A DNA stretch of 64,000 nucleotides from Pseudomonas shirazensis. GTDB taxonomy: Bacteria; Pseudomonadota; Gammaproteobacteria; Pseudomonadales; Pseudomonadaceae. The stretch covers positions 84,006 to 148,005 of the forward strand of contig NZ_JABWRD020000005.1 in NCBI RefSeq assembly GCF_014268785.2. The letters are read 5' to 3'. A program made the position numbers and the translations under genes. Every line of letters starts with the position of its first letter. The first letter of the stretch is position 1. Of this stretch, positions 1 to 8,843 are shown one piece after another. A model generated the notes under the pieces. That model was not told where the DNA came from, searched no databases, and saw only the letters and a list, made by a program, of their open reading frames with translations.

Positions 1-3000
1 GCGTCGCCGGGGTCGATCGCGGCGTTCATCCAGCGTGTTGGCCGCTCGGGCCACCAGGTCGACGGCACGCCCAAGGGGCGCCTGTTCGCCACCTCCCGCG
101 ACGACTTGATCGAATGCGTGGCGCTCCTGGAATGCGTGCGCCGCGGCGAACTGGATGAGCTGCACTTACCCAAGGCGCCGCTGGATGTGCTGGCCCAGCA
201 GATCGTTGCCGAAGTCAGCAACCAGCCCTGGTCGGAGCAGGACTTGTTCGATTGTCTGCGCCAGGCCGCACCATTTGCCGCGCTGGAGTATGAGCACTAT
301 CAGGCACTGCTGCGCTTGCTTGCCGAAGGCTACAACGGCCGCCTCGGCGTGCGCGGTGCGTATGTTCACCGTGATGCGGTCAGCGGCATGTTGCGAGGCC
401 GCCGCGGCAGCCAGCTGACGGCCTTGACCAGCGGCGGCACCATCCCCGAGAACGCCGACTACAGCGTGCTGCTCGAGCCCCAGGCGCTGAACATCGGCAG
501 CGTCAACGAAGACTTCGCAGTAGAGAGCATCACCGGCGATATCTTCCAGCTCGGCAATGCCTCCTACCGCATCCTACGGGTCGAGGCCGGCAAGGTACGG
601 GTCGAGGATGCGCGCGGGCTACCGCCGACCATTCCGTTCTGGCTTGGTGAGGCGCCCGGGCGCAGCGATGAACTGTCGGCGGCAGTCGCACGCCTGCAAA
701 GCCAACTCGATCAGCAGTTGCAAGCCAGCCAGGGTGCGTTTGAACCGGTCAGCCAGTGGCTGGCAACTACGTACCAGCTAGATGACGCCTGCGTCAGCCA
801 ACTGGTCGATTATCTGGGGCGCACCTGGCAGGTGCTGGGCGCTTTACCGTCCCAGCAGACGCTGATCATGGAGCGCTTTTTCGATGAGTCCGGCGGTACT
901 CAGCTGATCATCCACTCGCCCTACGGCAGCCGCATCAATCGCGCCTGGGGGCTGGCCCTGCGCAAACGCTTTTGCCGCACTTTCAACTTCGAGCTGCAGG
1001 CGGCGGCCAGTGAAGACGCGATCGTGCTGTCGCTGTCTGCTGGCCACAGCTTCGAGCTGGATGAAGTGTGGCGCTATCTCTCGAGCAACAGCGCCGAGGC
1101 GATCCTGATCCAGGCGGTGCTCGATGCGCCCCTGTTTGGCGTGCGCTGGCGCTGGATTGCCTCGGTCGCGCTGGCCTTGCCGCGCTTTGTCGGCGGGCGC
1201 AAGGTGGCCCCGCAGATCCAGCGGATGAAGAGCGAAGACCTGGTCGCAGCAGTATTCCCCGACCAACTGGCCTGCCTGGAAAACATCGCCGGCGAGCGGC
1301 AGATTCCTGAGCATCCGCTGGTTGCCCAGACCTTGCACGACTGCCTGCACGAAGCCTTGGACAGCGACGCCTGGCTGGCCCTGCTCAAACGCATGGAAGG
1401 CGGTCAGTTACGCCTGATCAGCCGCGACCTGCCGGCACCTTCGCCGTTGGCAGCGGCCATTCTCAATGCCCGGCCCTATGCGTTTCTGGACGATGCACCG
1501 CTGGAAGAGCGGCGCACCCAGGCGGTGCTCAACCGGCGCTGGAGCGAGGTCGACAGCGCCGATGAACTCGGTGCGCTGGATGCCGACGCTATCGGCGCGG
1601 TCGCAGCGCAAGCCTGGCCGCAACCGAGCAACAGCGACGAGATGCACGAAGCGCTGATGAGCCTGGGTTGCATCACCCAGGCCGAGGCAGCGGCCAATCC
1701 GGGCTGGCTGGCGCTGCTGCAGCGGCTGGCCAAGAGCGGTCGCAGCAGCCGTCTGGACGGCCCCGAGCAGCCGCTGTGGGTGGCCCGTGAGCGCTTGAAC
1801 CTGTTCAACGCGCTGTACCCGCAGGCACTGTTCGAGCCGGCCGTGACCTTGTTACCGGGCTTCGATACACCGGTCGATGCCGACAGCGCCCTACCCGAGC
1901 TGCTGCGCTCTCGCCTGAGCGGATGCGGCCCGCAAAGCCGTGAGCAGATAGCCGCACCACTGGGCCTGCCGCCGGCGCAGATCGAGCAGGCCCTGGCCGC
2001 CCTTGAACAACAAGGTGTGCTGTTGCGCGGCTATTTCAGCCCAGGCGCGCAGGCACTGCAGTGGTGTGAACGGCATCTACTGGCGCGCATCCATCGCTAC
2101 ACGGTCAAGCGGCTGCGCCGGGAGATCGAACCGGTCAGCCTGCAGGACTACATGCGCTTCCTGTTCGACTGGCAGCATCTGGCGCAGGACCAGCGTATGC
2201 GCGGCCGCGAGGCGCTCGGCGAAGTACTCGGCCAACTGCAAGGGTTCCCCGGCGGCGCCGGTGCCTGGGAGGCCGACCTACTGCCGGCGCGCATCAGCGA
2301 TTACAGCCCGCTGTGGCTGGATGACGCCTGCCGCAGCGGCCAATGGACCTGGAGCAGGCTGGCGTCAACTGCGGCCAGCAGCACCTTGGCGAGTACGCCA
2401 CTGGCACTGTTGCCACGCGGGCAGCTGAGCCTATGGCGCAGCCTGACCAGCACACCTGAGGTAGCCAGCCTCGGGCCGCGGGCGCAGCGTGTGCATGCCG
2501 CACTGCAGGCACATGGGGCGTTGTTTTTCGAGGAGCTCTCACAGGAGGCGCATCTGCTGCCCAGCGAGCTGGAAACCGCATTGCAGGAATTGGTCGGGGC
2601 CGGCCTGGTCGGCGCCGACAGTTTCATCGGCTTGCGCTGCCTGATCACCCCCGCCGCCAAGCGCAAACCGTGTATCAGCCGGCGGGGTCGGCCACCGTTG
2701 TTCAGCGACATGGCCCACGCCGGGCGCTGGGCACTGCTCCGGCGCACCAGCGACGAACCCGATCACGACCTGCGCCTCGAATACATAGCGCTGGCGCTGC
2801 TGCGCCGCTACGGGGTGATCTGCTGGCGTCTGCTGGCGCGTGAGTCGGACGCGCTGCCAAGCTGGCGTGAGCTGCTGCGCTGCTACCAGCGCCTGGAAGC
2901 CCGCGGCGAAATCCGCGGCGGGCGGTTTATCGCCGGGCTGGCCGGCGAACAATTCGCCCTGCCGGACGCAGTCGGGCTGCTGCGCCAGGTCAGGCGCAGG

Positions 3001-3219
3001 CCGCTGGATGGCGAGCTAGTGCTGATCAGCGGCAGCGATCCACTGAATCTGCTTGGCACCCTGCTGCCAGGCGGCAAACTGCCGGCAGTGGCCGGTAATC
3101 GGCTGCTGTACAAGGACGGTGTGCCCGTGGCAACGCGGGTCGGCGGGCGCTATGTGTTTCTGCTCGAGGCAGCTGCCGAGGAGCAGGATGGCTGGCGGCA
3201 AAAGCTGCTGCGCGGTTGA
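1..3219 (+). CDS. lhr: Lhr-type ATP-dependent DNA helicase, 3' part (5' end outside window)
   Basis: The reading frame is open from the first base, so the gene is cut by the window edge and its N-terminal RecA-like domain with Walker A and DEAH motifs is not seen. The visible part opens with IQRVGRSGH, which is helicase motif VI with the ATP-contacting arginines. It continues into the Lhr winged-helix region and the very long C-terminal part typical of the 1400-1500 residue Lhr helicases; about 1072 residues are visible. Lhr proteins are superfamily 2 3'-to-5' DNA translocases linked to DNA damage tolerance. A first in-frame ATG-like codon lies near 106, but motif VI upstream shows this is not the real start. 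The family is clear; cellular role is taken from homologues. Confidence 0.93.
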   Translation, partial: ASPGSIAAFIQRVGRSGHQVDGTPKGRLFATSRDDLIECVALLECVRRGELDELHLPKAPLDVLAQQIVAEVSNQPWSEQDLFDCLRQAAPFAALEYEHYQALLRLLAEGYNGRLGVRGAYVHRDAVSGMLRGRRGSQLTALTSGGTIPENADYSVLLEPQALNIGSVNEDFAVESITGDIFQLGNASYRILRVEAGKVRVEDARGLPPTIPFWLGEAPGRSDELSAAVARLQSQLDQQLQASQGAFEPVSQWLATTYQLDDACVSQLVDYLGRTWQVLGALPSQQTLIMERFFDESGGTQLIIHSPYGSRINRAWGLALRKRFCRTFNFELQAAASEDAIVLSLSAGHSFELDEVWRYLSSNSAEAILIQAVLDAPLFGVRWRWIASVALALPRFVGGRKVAPQIQRMKSEDLVAAVFPDQLACLENIAGERQIPEHPLVAQTLHDCLHEALDSDAWLALLKRMEGGQLRLISRDLPAPSPLAAAILNARPYAFLDDAPLEERRTQAVLNRRWSEVDSADELGALDADAIGAVAAQAWPQPSNSDEMHEALMSLGCITQAEAAANPGWLALLQRLAKSGRSSRLDGPEQPLWVARERLNLFNALYPQALFEPAVTLLPGFDTPVDADSALPELLRSRLSGCGPQSREQIAAPLGLPPAQIEQALAALEQQGVLLRGYFSPGAQALQWCERHLLARIHRYTVKRLRREIEPVSLQDYMRFLFDWQHLAQDQRMRGREALGEVLGQLQGFPGGAGAWEADLLPARISDYSPLWLDDACRSGQWTWSRLASTAASSTLASTPLALLPRGQLSLWRSLTSTPEVASLGPRAQRVHAALQAHGALFFEELSQEAHLLPSELETALQELVGAGLVGADSFIGLRCLITPAAKRKPCISRRGRPPLFSDMAHAGRWALLRRTSDEPDHDLRLEYIALALLRRYGVICWRLLARESDALPSWRELLRCYQRLEARGEIRGGRFIAGLAGEQFALPDAVGLLRQVRRRPLDGELVLISGSDPLNLLGTLLPGGKLPAVAGNRLLYKDGVPVATRVGGRYVFLLEAAAEEQDGWRQKLLRG

Positions 3220-3306
3220 CTGCGCTGGCCATGTGCCGGGCGTTAGCGCTATGGTCGTGGTTTGCCCCAGGCCCTGAGCCTGACCGAGCCATCGCAAGGA
3301 TTTCGT

Positions 3307-4926
3307 ATGAGCCTGTCACTTCTCAGCCGCTATGCATTTTTCGCCGCATGCGTCCTGTTCACCCTCGCCAGCCTGCCGTTCATCCATCATGAATGGCTCT
3401 GGCCGCTCACCCTGACCAGCGCCGTACTGAGCCTGATCGGCGTGTTCGACCTGCTGCAAAAGCGCCACGCGGTGCGCCGCAACTACCCGATCCTGGGCAA
3501 TATTCGCTACCTGGTCGAGGCCATTCGCCCAGAAATCCGTCAGTACCTGCTGGAATCCGACAGCGACGCCCTGCCGTTCTCCCGCGCTCAGCGCTCGCTG
3601 GTTTATGCGCGGGCCAAGAACGAGGCGTCGGACAAGCCCTTCGGCACCCTGATCGACGTTTACCAGTCGGGCTTCGAGTTCATCGGCCATTCGATGCGCC
3701 CGGCGCCGCTGGCAGACCCAGCCAGCTTTCGGATCATCATCGGCGGCCCGCAGTGCACTCAGCCGTATTCGGCATCGATCTTCAACATCTCGGCGATGAG
3801 CTTTGGCTCGCTTAGCGCCAACGCCATTCGCGCACTCAACCAAGGCGCCAAGCTGGGCAACTTCGCCCACGACACCGGCGAGGGCAGCATCAGCCCGTAT
3901 CACCGCGAACACGGCGGCGACCTGACCTGGGAGCTGGGTAGCGGCTACTTTGGCTGCCGCACCGCCGACGGTCGCTTTGACCCCGAGCGCTTCGCCGAAC
4001 AGGCACGCAACCCGCAGGTGCGGATGATCGAGATCAAGATGAGCCAAGGCGCCAAGCCGGGCCATGGCGGGATCCTGCCTAAGCACAAGGTCACCGCCGA
4101 AATTGCCGAAACCCGCGGCATTCTGATGGGTGAAGACTGCATTTCACCGTCCCGTCACAGCGCCTTCTCGACGCCTATCGAGTTGATGCAGTTCATTGCC
4201 CGGCTGCGCGAGCTGTCCGGCGGCAAGCCGGTTGGTTTCAAGTTCTGCCTGGGGCACCCGTGGGAATTCATGGGCATCGCCAAGGCCATGCTCGAGACCG
4301 GCATCCTGCCCGACTTCATCGTCGTCGACGGCAAGGAAGGCGGCACCGGCGCCGCGCCGGTGGAATTCACCGACCATATCGGCGTGCCCCTGCGTGAGGG
4401 GCTGCTGTTCGTGCACAACACCCTGGTCGGGCTGAACCTGCGTGACAAGATCAAGCTCGGCGCCAGCGGCAAGATCGTCAGCGCCTTCGACATCGCCAGC
4501 GTGCTGGCCATCGGTGCCGACTGGGCCAACTCGGCGCGTGGCTTCATGTTTGCCATCGGCTGCATTCAGTCGCAAAGCTGCCACACCAACAAGTGCCCGA
4601 CCGGGGTCGCCACCCAGGACCCACTGCGCCAGCGGGCGCTAGTGGTCCCGGACAAAGCCAACCGCGTCCTCAACTTCCACCACAACACCCTGCGCGCGCT
4701 GGCCGAAATGCTCGCGGCGGCTGGCCTGGAGCACCCGGCGCAGTTGGAGGCCAAGCACTTGGTACGGCGGATTTCGGCAACCGAAATCAAGCTGTTCTCG
4801 CAGATGCACGTGTTCCTCAAGCCGGGCGAGCTGCTCACCGGCGAGGTCGATGGGCAGTTCTATTCGCGGATGTGGCAACTGGCTCGGGCCGACAGCTTCG
4901 AGCCGCACAGCGAGCAGGCCGCCTAA
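3307..4926 (+). CDS. FMN-binding glutamate synthase-family protein (GltB-like, stand-alone)
   Basis: A 539-residue protein. The N-terminus has one or two hydrophobic segments (about residues 5-45), then a domain like the FMN/synthase domain of the large subunit of glutamate synthase. Visible family motifs are SAMSFGSLS, GEGSISPYH, the SQGAKPGHGG loop, the DGKEGGTGAAP loop and the cysteine cluster CIQSQSCHTNKCPTG, which in glutamate synthase holds a 3Fe-4S cluster. The amidotransferase domain is missing, so glutamine hydrolysis is not possible in this polypeptide. I chose the ATG at 3307 because AAGGA lies six bases upstream; a TTG at 3262 is in frame but has no such site. It stands alone; substrate unknown. 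Confidence 0.88.
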   Translation: MSLSLLSRYAFFAACVLFTLASLPFIHHEWLWPLTLTSAVLSLIGVFDLLQKRHAVRRNYPILGNIRYLVEAIRPEIRQYLLESDSDALPFSRAQRSLVYARAKNEASDKPFGTLIDVYQSGFEFIGHSMRPAPLADPASFRIIIGGPQCTQPYSASIFNISAMSFGSLSANAIRALNQGAKLGNFAHDTGEGSISPYHREHGGDLTWELGSGYFGCRTADGRFDPERFAEQARNPQVRMIEIKMSQGAKPGHGGILPKHKVTAEIAETRGILMGEDCISPSRHSAFSTPIELMQFIARLRELSGGKPVGFKFCLGHPWEFMGIAKAMLETGILPDFIVVDGKEGGTGAAPVEFTDHIGVPLREGLLFVHNTLVGLNLRDKIKLGASGKIVSAFDIASVLAIGADWANSARGFMFAIGCIQSQSCHTNKCPTGVATQDPLRQRALVVPDKANRVLNFHHNTLRALAEMLAAAGLEHPAQLEAKHLVRRISATEIKLFSQMHVFLKPGELLTGEVDGQFYSRMWQLARADSFEPHSEQAA

Positions 4927-4932
4927 GCGTTT

Positions 4933-4999
4933 GCAGCAGGTGTCGGCAGTGTCAGTGCGGCATGCCGCCGATGCCGCTCACAAAATTTTCACCTGCTGC
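4933..4999 (+). other. Structured intergenic element with 10-bp outer stem
   Basis: GCAGCAGGTG at 4933-4942 is exactly complementary to CACCTGCTGC at 4990-4999. Between them lies the perfect palindrome GCGGCATGCCGC (4957-4968). The whole could fold as a long stem with an inner hairpin between the glutamate synthase-like gene and the penicillin-binding protein gene. There is no T-run after it, so a rho-independent terminator is not shown. Function unknown. Confidence 0.4.
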
Positions 5000-5050
5000 G
5001 GTCAGCGTCTAAGCTTCAGACACGCAAGACGAAATTACTTGGCCGGATAG

Positions 5051-8000
5051 ATGACTATGGGCGCACAGTGGCAATCGGAACCCTCCAGCACCCAAGCACC
5101 TGAAGCAGGTCTGGATAATGCTCCGCAGCCAAAACCACCTCGTCAGCGCAGGTTGTGGTGGCGGTTGATCATTCTCGTCGTGCTGCTGGCGATGATTGCC
5201 ATCGGCTTTGCGGCCTATGACGAAATGCAGACCTCGAACCTGCAATCGCGCGAGTTCAGCCGCCTGGCCGCGACCTTGACCTACAGCTTGGAGCCAGGCC
5301 CCAGCGATGCCATCGTCTACCCCGGTGAAGGGCCTTTCGACAAGCGCCTGGGCTACAGCGCGCTGGGTGAGTTTCTGCCGCGTCTACTCAAGCGCGATTA
5401 CCTGATCAGCGAGCAGGTCCGGTTTTCTCCGGCATTGATGGACTATGTCGACCATGGCCTGTTCGTGCCTTTTGTCGAGAAGATCCAGGCGGGTTTGACC
5501 ATCACCGATTGTCGCGGCGACATGCTCTACCAGTACAACTACCCGCAGCACCTGTACCCGGACTTTGCCGCGATCCCGCCGGTGATGGTCAAGAGCCTGC
5601 TGTTTATCGAGAACCGCGACCTGCTCGACCCGGCCGACCCGCGCAACAACCCGGCAGTGGATTGGCCACGCTTCGCCAAAGCCGCCTACAGCCAGATTGC
5701 CAAGTACTTCGCCCTGCCCGGCCAGTCGGCCGGCGGCAGCACGCTGGCCACCCAGCTGGAGAAATACCGCCACTCACCGGACGGCCTGACTGTTTCGGGG
5801 AGCGAAAAACTGCGCCAGATGCTCTCGGCCAGCGTGCGCGCGTACAAGGGCGGCCCTGATACCACCGAGTCGCGCCAGCGCATCGTGCGTGATTACCTCA
5901 ACAGCGTGCCGCTGTCGGCAGTACCTGGCCACGGCGAAGTGCACGGCATGGCCGAAGGTTTGCGCGTCTGGTATGGCGCGGACTTCGATCAGGTCAACCG
6001 CGCCCTCGCCTCGACTGCCACTGATGCCGACAGCCTTGCCGAGCGGGGCCTGGCCTTGCGCCAGGTGCTGTCGTTGATGATCGCCCAGCGCCGCCCTTCG
6101 CATTACCTGTCCAAAGGCCGCATCGAGCTGGCCGAACTGACCGACTCGCATATTCGCGTGCTGGCTGCGGCGAATATCATCGAGCGGCCACTGGCGGATG
6201 CCGCGTTGACCAGCAAAGCGCGCTATCGCGATTGGGTAGCGCAGCCGACCATCGTCCCGATCATCACCAACAAGGGCATCAGCCTGGCCCGCAACCGCCT
6301 GGCCGGGATGCTCAACCGGCCTCTGTATGACCTCGACCGCCTCGACCTGTCGGCCACCAGCACCCTGCAGGGTGATCTGCAGAACCAGGTCAGCGACTAC
6401 CTGAAAAAACTCTCCGACCCAGCTTTTGCCGGGGAGATGGGCCTGATCGGCGAGCGCCTGCTGACCAGCAAGACTACCGATCAGGTGCGCTACAGCTTCA
6501 CTCTGTTCGAACGTACCGCCGATGGCTCGCGGGTTCGTGTGCAAACCGACAGCACCGACCAGGCCTTCGATATCAACGAGGGCAGCAAGCTCGAGCTGGG
6601 CTCCACTGCCAAGCTGCGAGTGCTCACCACCTACCTGCAGATCATCGCCGAGCTGCACGACAAATATGCCGGCAAGCCAGTCAGCGAGCTGAAGAAGGTG
6701 GATGTCGCCGAGCTGGACCGGTTGACCCAATGGTCGCTGGAATGGCTGACCCTCAACAGCAAGAATCAAAACCTCGATGCGATGCTCGACGCAGCGCTTG
6801 AGCGCAAATACTCGGCCAATACCGGTGAGGCATTCTTTACCGGCGGTGGCATGCATGTGTTCAACAACTTTCGCAAGGAAGACAACGGTCGCAACCCGAC
6901 CCTCAAGGACGCACTGCGCGAGTCGATCAACCTACCGTTCATTCGCCTGATGCGCGACATCGTCCGCTATGTCACCTACCAGCAACCGTTCAACCGGGCG
7001 ATGCTGCTCAAGGACGATGGCGACCCGCGTCGGCAGGAATACCTGGCACGCTTTGCTGATCGCGAAGGCAGCAACTACCTCATGCGGTTCTGGAAAAAGT
7101 ACCAGCGCAAGACCTCGCAACAGCGCCTGGATACCTTCCTCGACAGCATGCGGGTCACCCCCCAGCGGCTGGCAGCGGTGCACCGCTATCTGTTCCCGGA
7201 AGCCTCCCAGGAAACCTTCAACGCCTTCGTCCGCGCGCACAGCAAGGGCGACAAAAAAGCCTTGGCCAAGCTCGACGACGGTCGCCTGTCGCAGATGTAC
7301 GACAGTTACGGCCCCGGCAAATACGACCTGCCCGACCAGGGCTTTATCGCCAAGGTGCACCCGCTTGACCTGTGGCTGCTCGGTTACCTGCTGAAAAACC
7401 CCGGCGCGAGCCTGAGCGAGATGCTCAATGCCGGTCGGTTCGAGCGTCAGGAAGTCTATGGCTGGTTGTTCAAGAGCCGCCACCAAGGTGCCCGTGACAG
7501 TCGTATCCGGACCATGGTCGAGATCGAGGCGTTTCTCGATATACATCAACGCTGGAAGCAGGTCGGCTACCCGTTCGATCATCTGGTGCCATCCCTGGCC
7601 ACCGCCATCGGCAGCTCGGGCGATCGTCCGGCAGCGCTGTCCGAGCTGGTCGGGATCATCCAGAACGACGGTGTGCGCTTGCCGACACTGCGCCTCGACA
7701 CCCTGCACTTTGCCGCCAATACGCCGTATGAGACCAAGCTGATCAGCGATCCGGACCGCGGCAAGCGGATTCTGCCGGTTGAAGTCGCACGCGCGCTTAA
7801 AGGCGCGATGTCGCAAGTGGTAGACGCCGGTACGGCAAGGCGTATCTCCGGCAGCTTCAAGCTGCACGATGGCACGCCACTGGTGATGGGCGGCAAGACC
7901 GGTACCGGCGACAACCGCATCGAGAGCTTTGGCGCTGGCGGTCGGCTGATCGGTTCGCGCTCGCTGAACCGCACCGCAACCTTCGTGTTCTTCCTGGGCG

Positions 8001-8176
8001 ACAACCACTTCGGCACCCTCACCGCCTTTGTGCCTGGGCGCACGGCGGAGGCCTTCACCTTCACTTCGGCATTGCCAGTGCAGGCGCTGAAAGGGATGGC
8101 ACCGATCCTGATGCCGTATCTCGAACCAGGCAGTAGCACCGAGTGCAAACCACCTCAGTTAGCGGCCAATCACTGA
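5051..8176 (+). CDS. Bifunctional class A penicillin-binding protein (transglycosylase/transpeptidase)
   Basis: A 1041-residue inner-membrane protein facing the periplasm. A proline- and charge-rich cytoplasmic tail is followed by one membrane segment (about residues 34-58). The glycosyltransferase 51 domain shows the ENRDLL motif (candidate catalytic Glu187) and GGSTLATQ from Gly228, close to the family GGSTxTQQ. The transpeptidase domain has Ser518-Thr-Ala-Lys (SxxK), Ser625-Ile-Asn (SxN) and Lys949-Thr-Gly (KTG), so both active sites look intact. It is longer than PBP1a/1b (about 750-850 residues); the extra length lies within the transpeptidase region around residues 650-830. It is not mrcA or mrcB by overall layout, so I give no symbol. 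An ATG at 5057 is an alternative start; neither has a strong ribosome binding site. Confidence 0.87.
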   Translation: MTMGAQWQSEPSSTQAPEAGLDNAPQPKPPRQRRLWWRLIILVVLLAMIAIGFAAYDEMQTSNLQSREFSRLAATLTYSLEPGPSDAIVYPGEGPFDKRLGYSALGEFLPRLLKRDYLISEQVRFSPALMDYVDHGLFVPFVEKIQAGLTITDCRGDMLYQYNYPQHLYPDFAAIPPVMVKSLLFIENRDLLDPADPRNNPAVDWPRFAKAAYSQIAKYFALPGQSAGGSTLATQLEKYRHSPDGLTVSGSEKLRQMLSASVRAYKGGPDTTESRQRIVRDYLNSVPLSAVPGHGEVHGMAEGLRVWYGADFDQVNRALASTATDADSLAERGLALRQVLSLMIAQRRPSHYLSKGRIELAELTDSHIRVLAAANIIERPLADAALTSKARYRDWVAQPTIVPIITNKGISLARNRLAGMLNRPLYDLDRLDLSATSTLQGDLQNQVSDYLKKLSDPAFAGEMGLIGERLLTSKTTDQVRYSFTLFERTADGSRVRVQTDSTDQAFDINEGSKLELGSTAKLRVLTTYLQIIAELHDKYAGKPVSELKKVDVAELDRLTQWSLEWLTLNSKNQNLDAMLDAALERKYSANTGEAFFTGGGMHVFNNFRKEDNGRNPTLKDALRESINLPFIRLMRDIVRYVTYQQPFNRAMLLKDDGDPRRQEYLARFADREGSNYLMRFWKKYQRKTSQQRLDTFLDSMRVTPQRLAAVHRYLFPEASQETFNAFVRAHSKGDKKALAKLDDGRLSQMYDSYGPGKYDLPDQGFIAKVHPLDLWLLGYLLKNPGASLSEMLNAGRFERQEVYGWLFKSRHQGARDSRIRTMVEIEAFLDIHQRWKQVGYPFDHLVPSLATAIGSSGDRPAALSELVGIIQNDGVRLPTLRLDTLHFAANTPYETKLISDPDRGKRILPVEVARALKGAMSQVVDAGTARRISGSFKLHDGTPLVMGGKTGTGDNRIESFGAGGRLIGSRSLNRTATFVFFLGDNHFGTLTAFVPGRTAEAFTFTSALPVQALKGMAPILMPYLEPGSSTECKPPQLAANH

Positions 8177-8226
8177 CAGCACAGTCACCGCCTGGACAGC
8201 CCGGATGGTGACTGATCGAATAACCA

Positions 8227-8245
8227 AATGAGAATCATCACTATC
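8227..8245. promoter_or_regulatory. Putative Fur box
   Basis: Read on the minus strand this 19-mer is GATAGTGATGATTCTCATT, matching about 13 of 19 positions of the Fur consensus GATAATGATAATCATTATC. It lies upstream of the PadR/siderophore-interacting protein operon, where iron control would make sense. The match is by eye. Confidence 0.5.
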
Positions 8246-8258
8246 CTTGGCTTGCCTT

Positions 8259-8293
8259 AAGATATATCTTGAGTAATATCTAACGATATATCG
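8259..8293 (+). promoter_or_regulatory. Putative PadR operator: three ATATC repeats at 12-bp spacing
   Basis: The block holds the perfect palindrome AAGATATATCTT (8259-8270), a half-site ATATC (8276-8280) and the palindrome CGATATATCG (8284-8293). ATATC recurs at 8264, 8276 and 8288, exactly 12 bp apart. It ends 19 bp before the PadR gene, so it is probably that regulator's own operator and may overlap the promoter. E. coli YqjI, a PadR regulator next to the reductase gene yqjH, is the closest known parallel. Confidence 0.55.
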
Positions 8294-8312
8294 CAGACAG
8301 AGCCTTTAGACC

Positions 8313-8843
8313 ATGCGTGATCACGATCCCTTCGACCGCCGCCCCGCCCGCGGCGAACGCGGCCCGCGGGTATTTGCCCCCGGCGACCTGAAATTGCTGC
8401 TGCTGGCCATGCTTGCCGAACAGGCCGGCCATGGCTACGACCTGATTCGCCAGATCGAGGCGTTGTTCGATGGCAGCTACAGCCCGAGCCCCGGCGTGAT
8501 CTATCCAACCCTGAATTTCCTTGAAGAAGCCGAACTGATCAGCGGCCAGGTCCAGGGCAGCAAACGCCTTTACGCCATTACCGATGCCGGGCGCACTGCC
8601 CTGACCGAGCAAGCCGTCGCCGTCGATGGTGTGCGCATACGCATCGAAGTCAGCAAGCGGGCACTGCGTAGCCATGATCGCCCGCCGGAAATTCATGAGG
8701 CCGTGGGCAACCTGCGCCATGCCCTGCATATGAACAGCGGCCGCTGGAGCAGCGCCGAGATCGAGCGGGTCAGCAACCTGCTCAACGACACCGCCAAGGC
8801 CATTGCCGCCGGCCCGGCCGATTCCGTCACGGAGAACACTTGA
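8313..8843 (+). CDS. PadR-family transcriptional regulator (YqjI-like)
   Basis: A 176-residue protein. The N-terminal region carries the PadR winged helix: LLLLAMLAEQAGHGYDLIRQIE, then the SPGVIYPTLNFLEEAELI recognition segment, followed by a helical dimerization tail. Its stop overlaps the start of the next gene (TGATG), a siderophore-interacting protein, so the two are translationally coupled. The same pair in E. coli is yqjI-yqjH, where YqjI responds to nickel or iron and represses the reductase gene. The extreme N-terminus lacks the long His-rich extension of E. coli YqjI, so the effector may differ. The palindromic sites upstream suggest autoregulation. Confidence 0.85.
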   Translation: MRDHDPFDRRPARGERGPRVFAPGDLKLLLLAMLAEQAGHGYDLIRQIEALFDGSYSPSPGVIYPTLNFLEEAELISGQVQGSKRLYAITDAGRTALTEQAVAVDGVRIRIEVSKRALRSHDRPPEIHEAVGNLRHALHMNSGRWSSAEIERVSNLLNDTAKAIAAGPADSVTENT

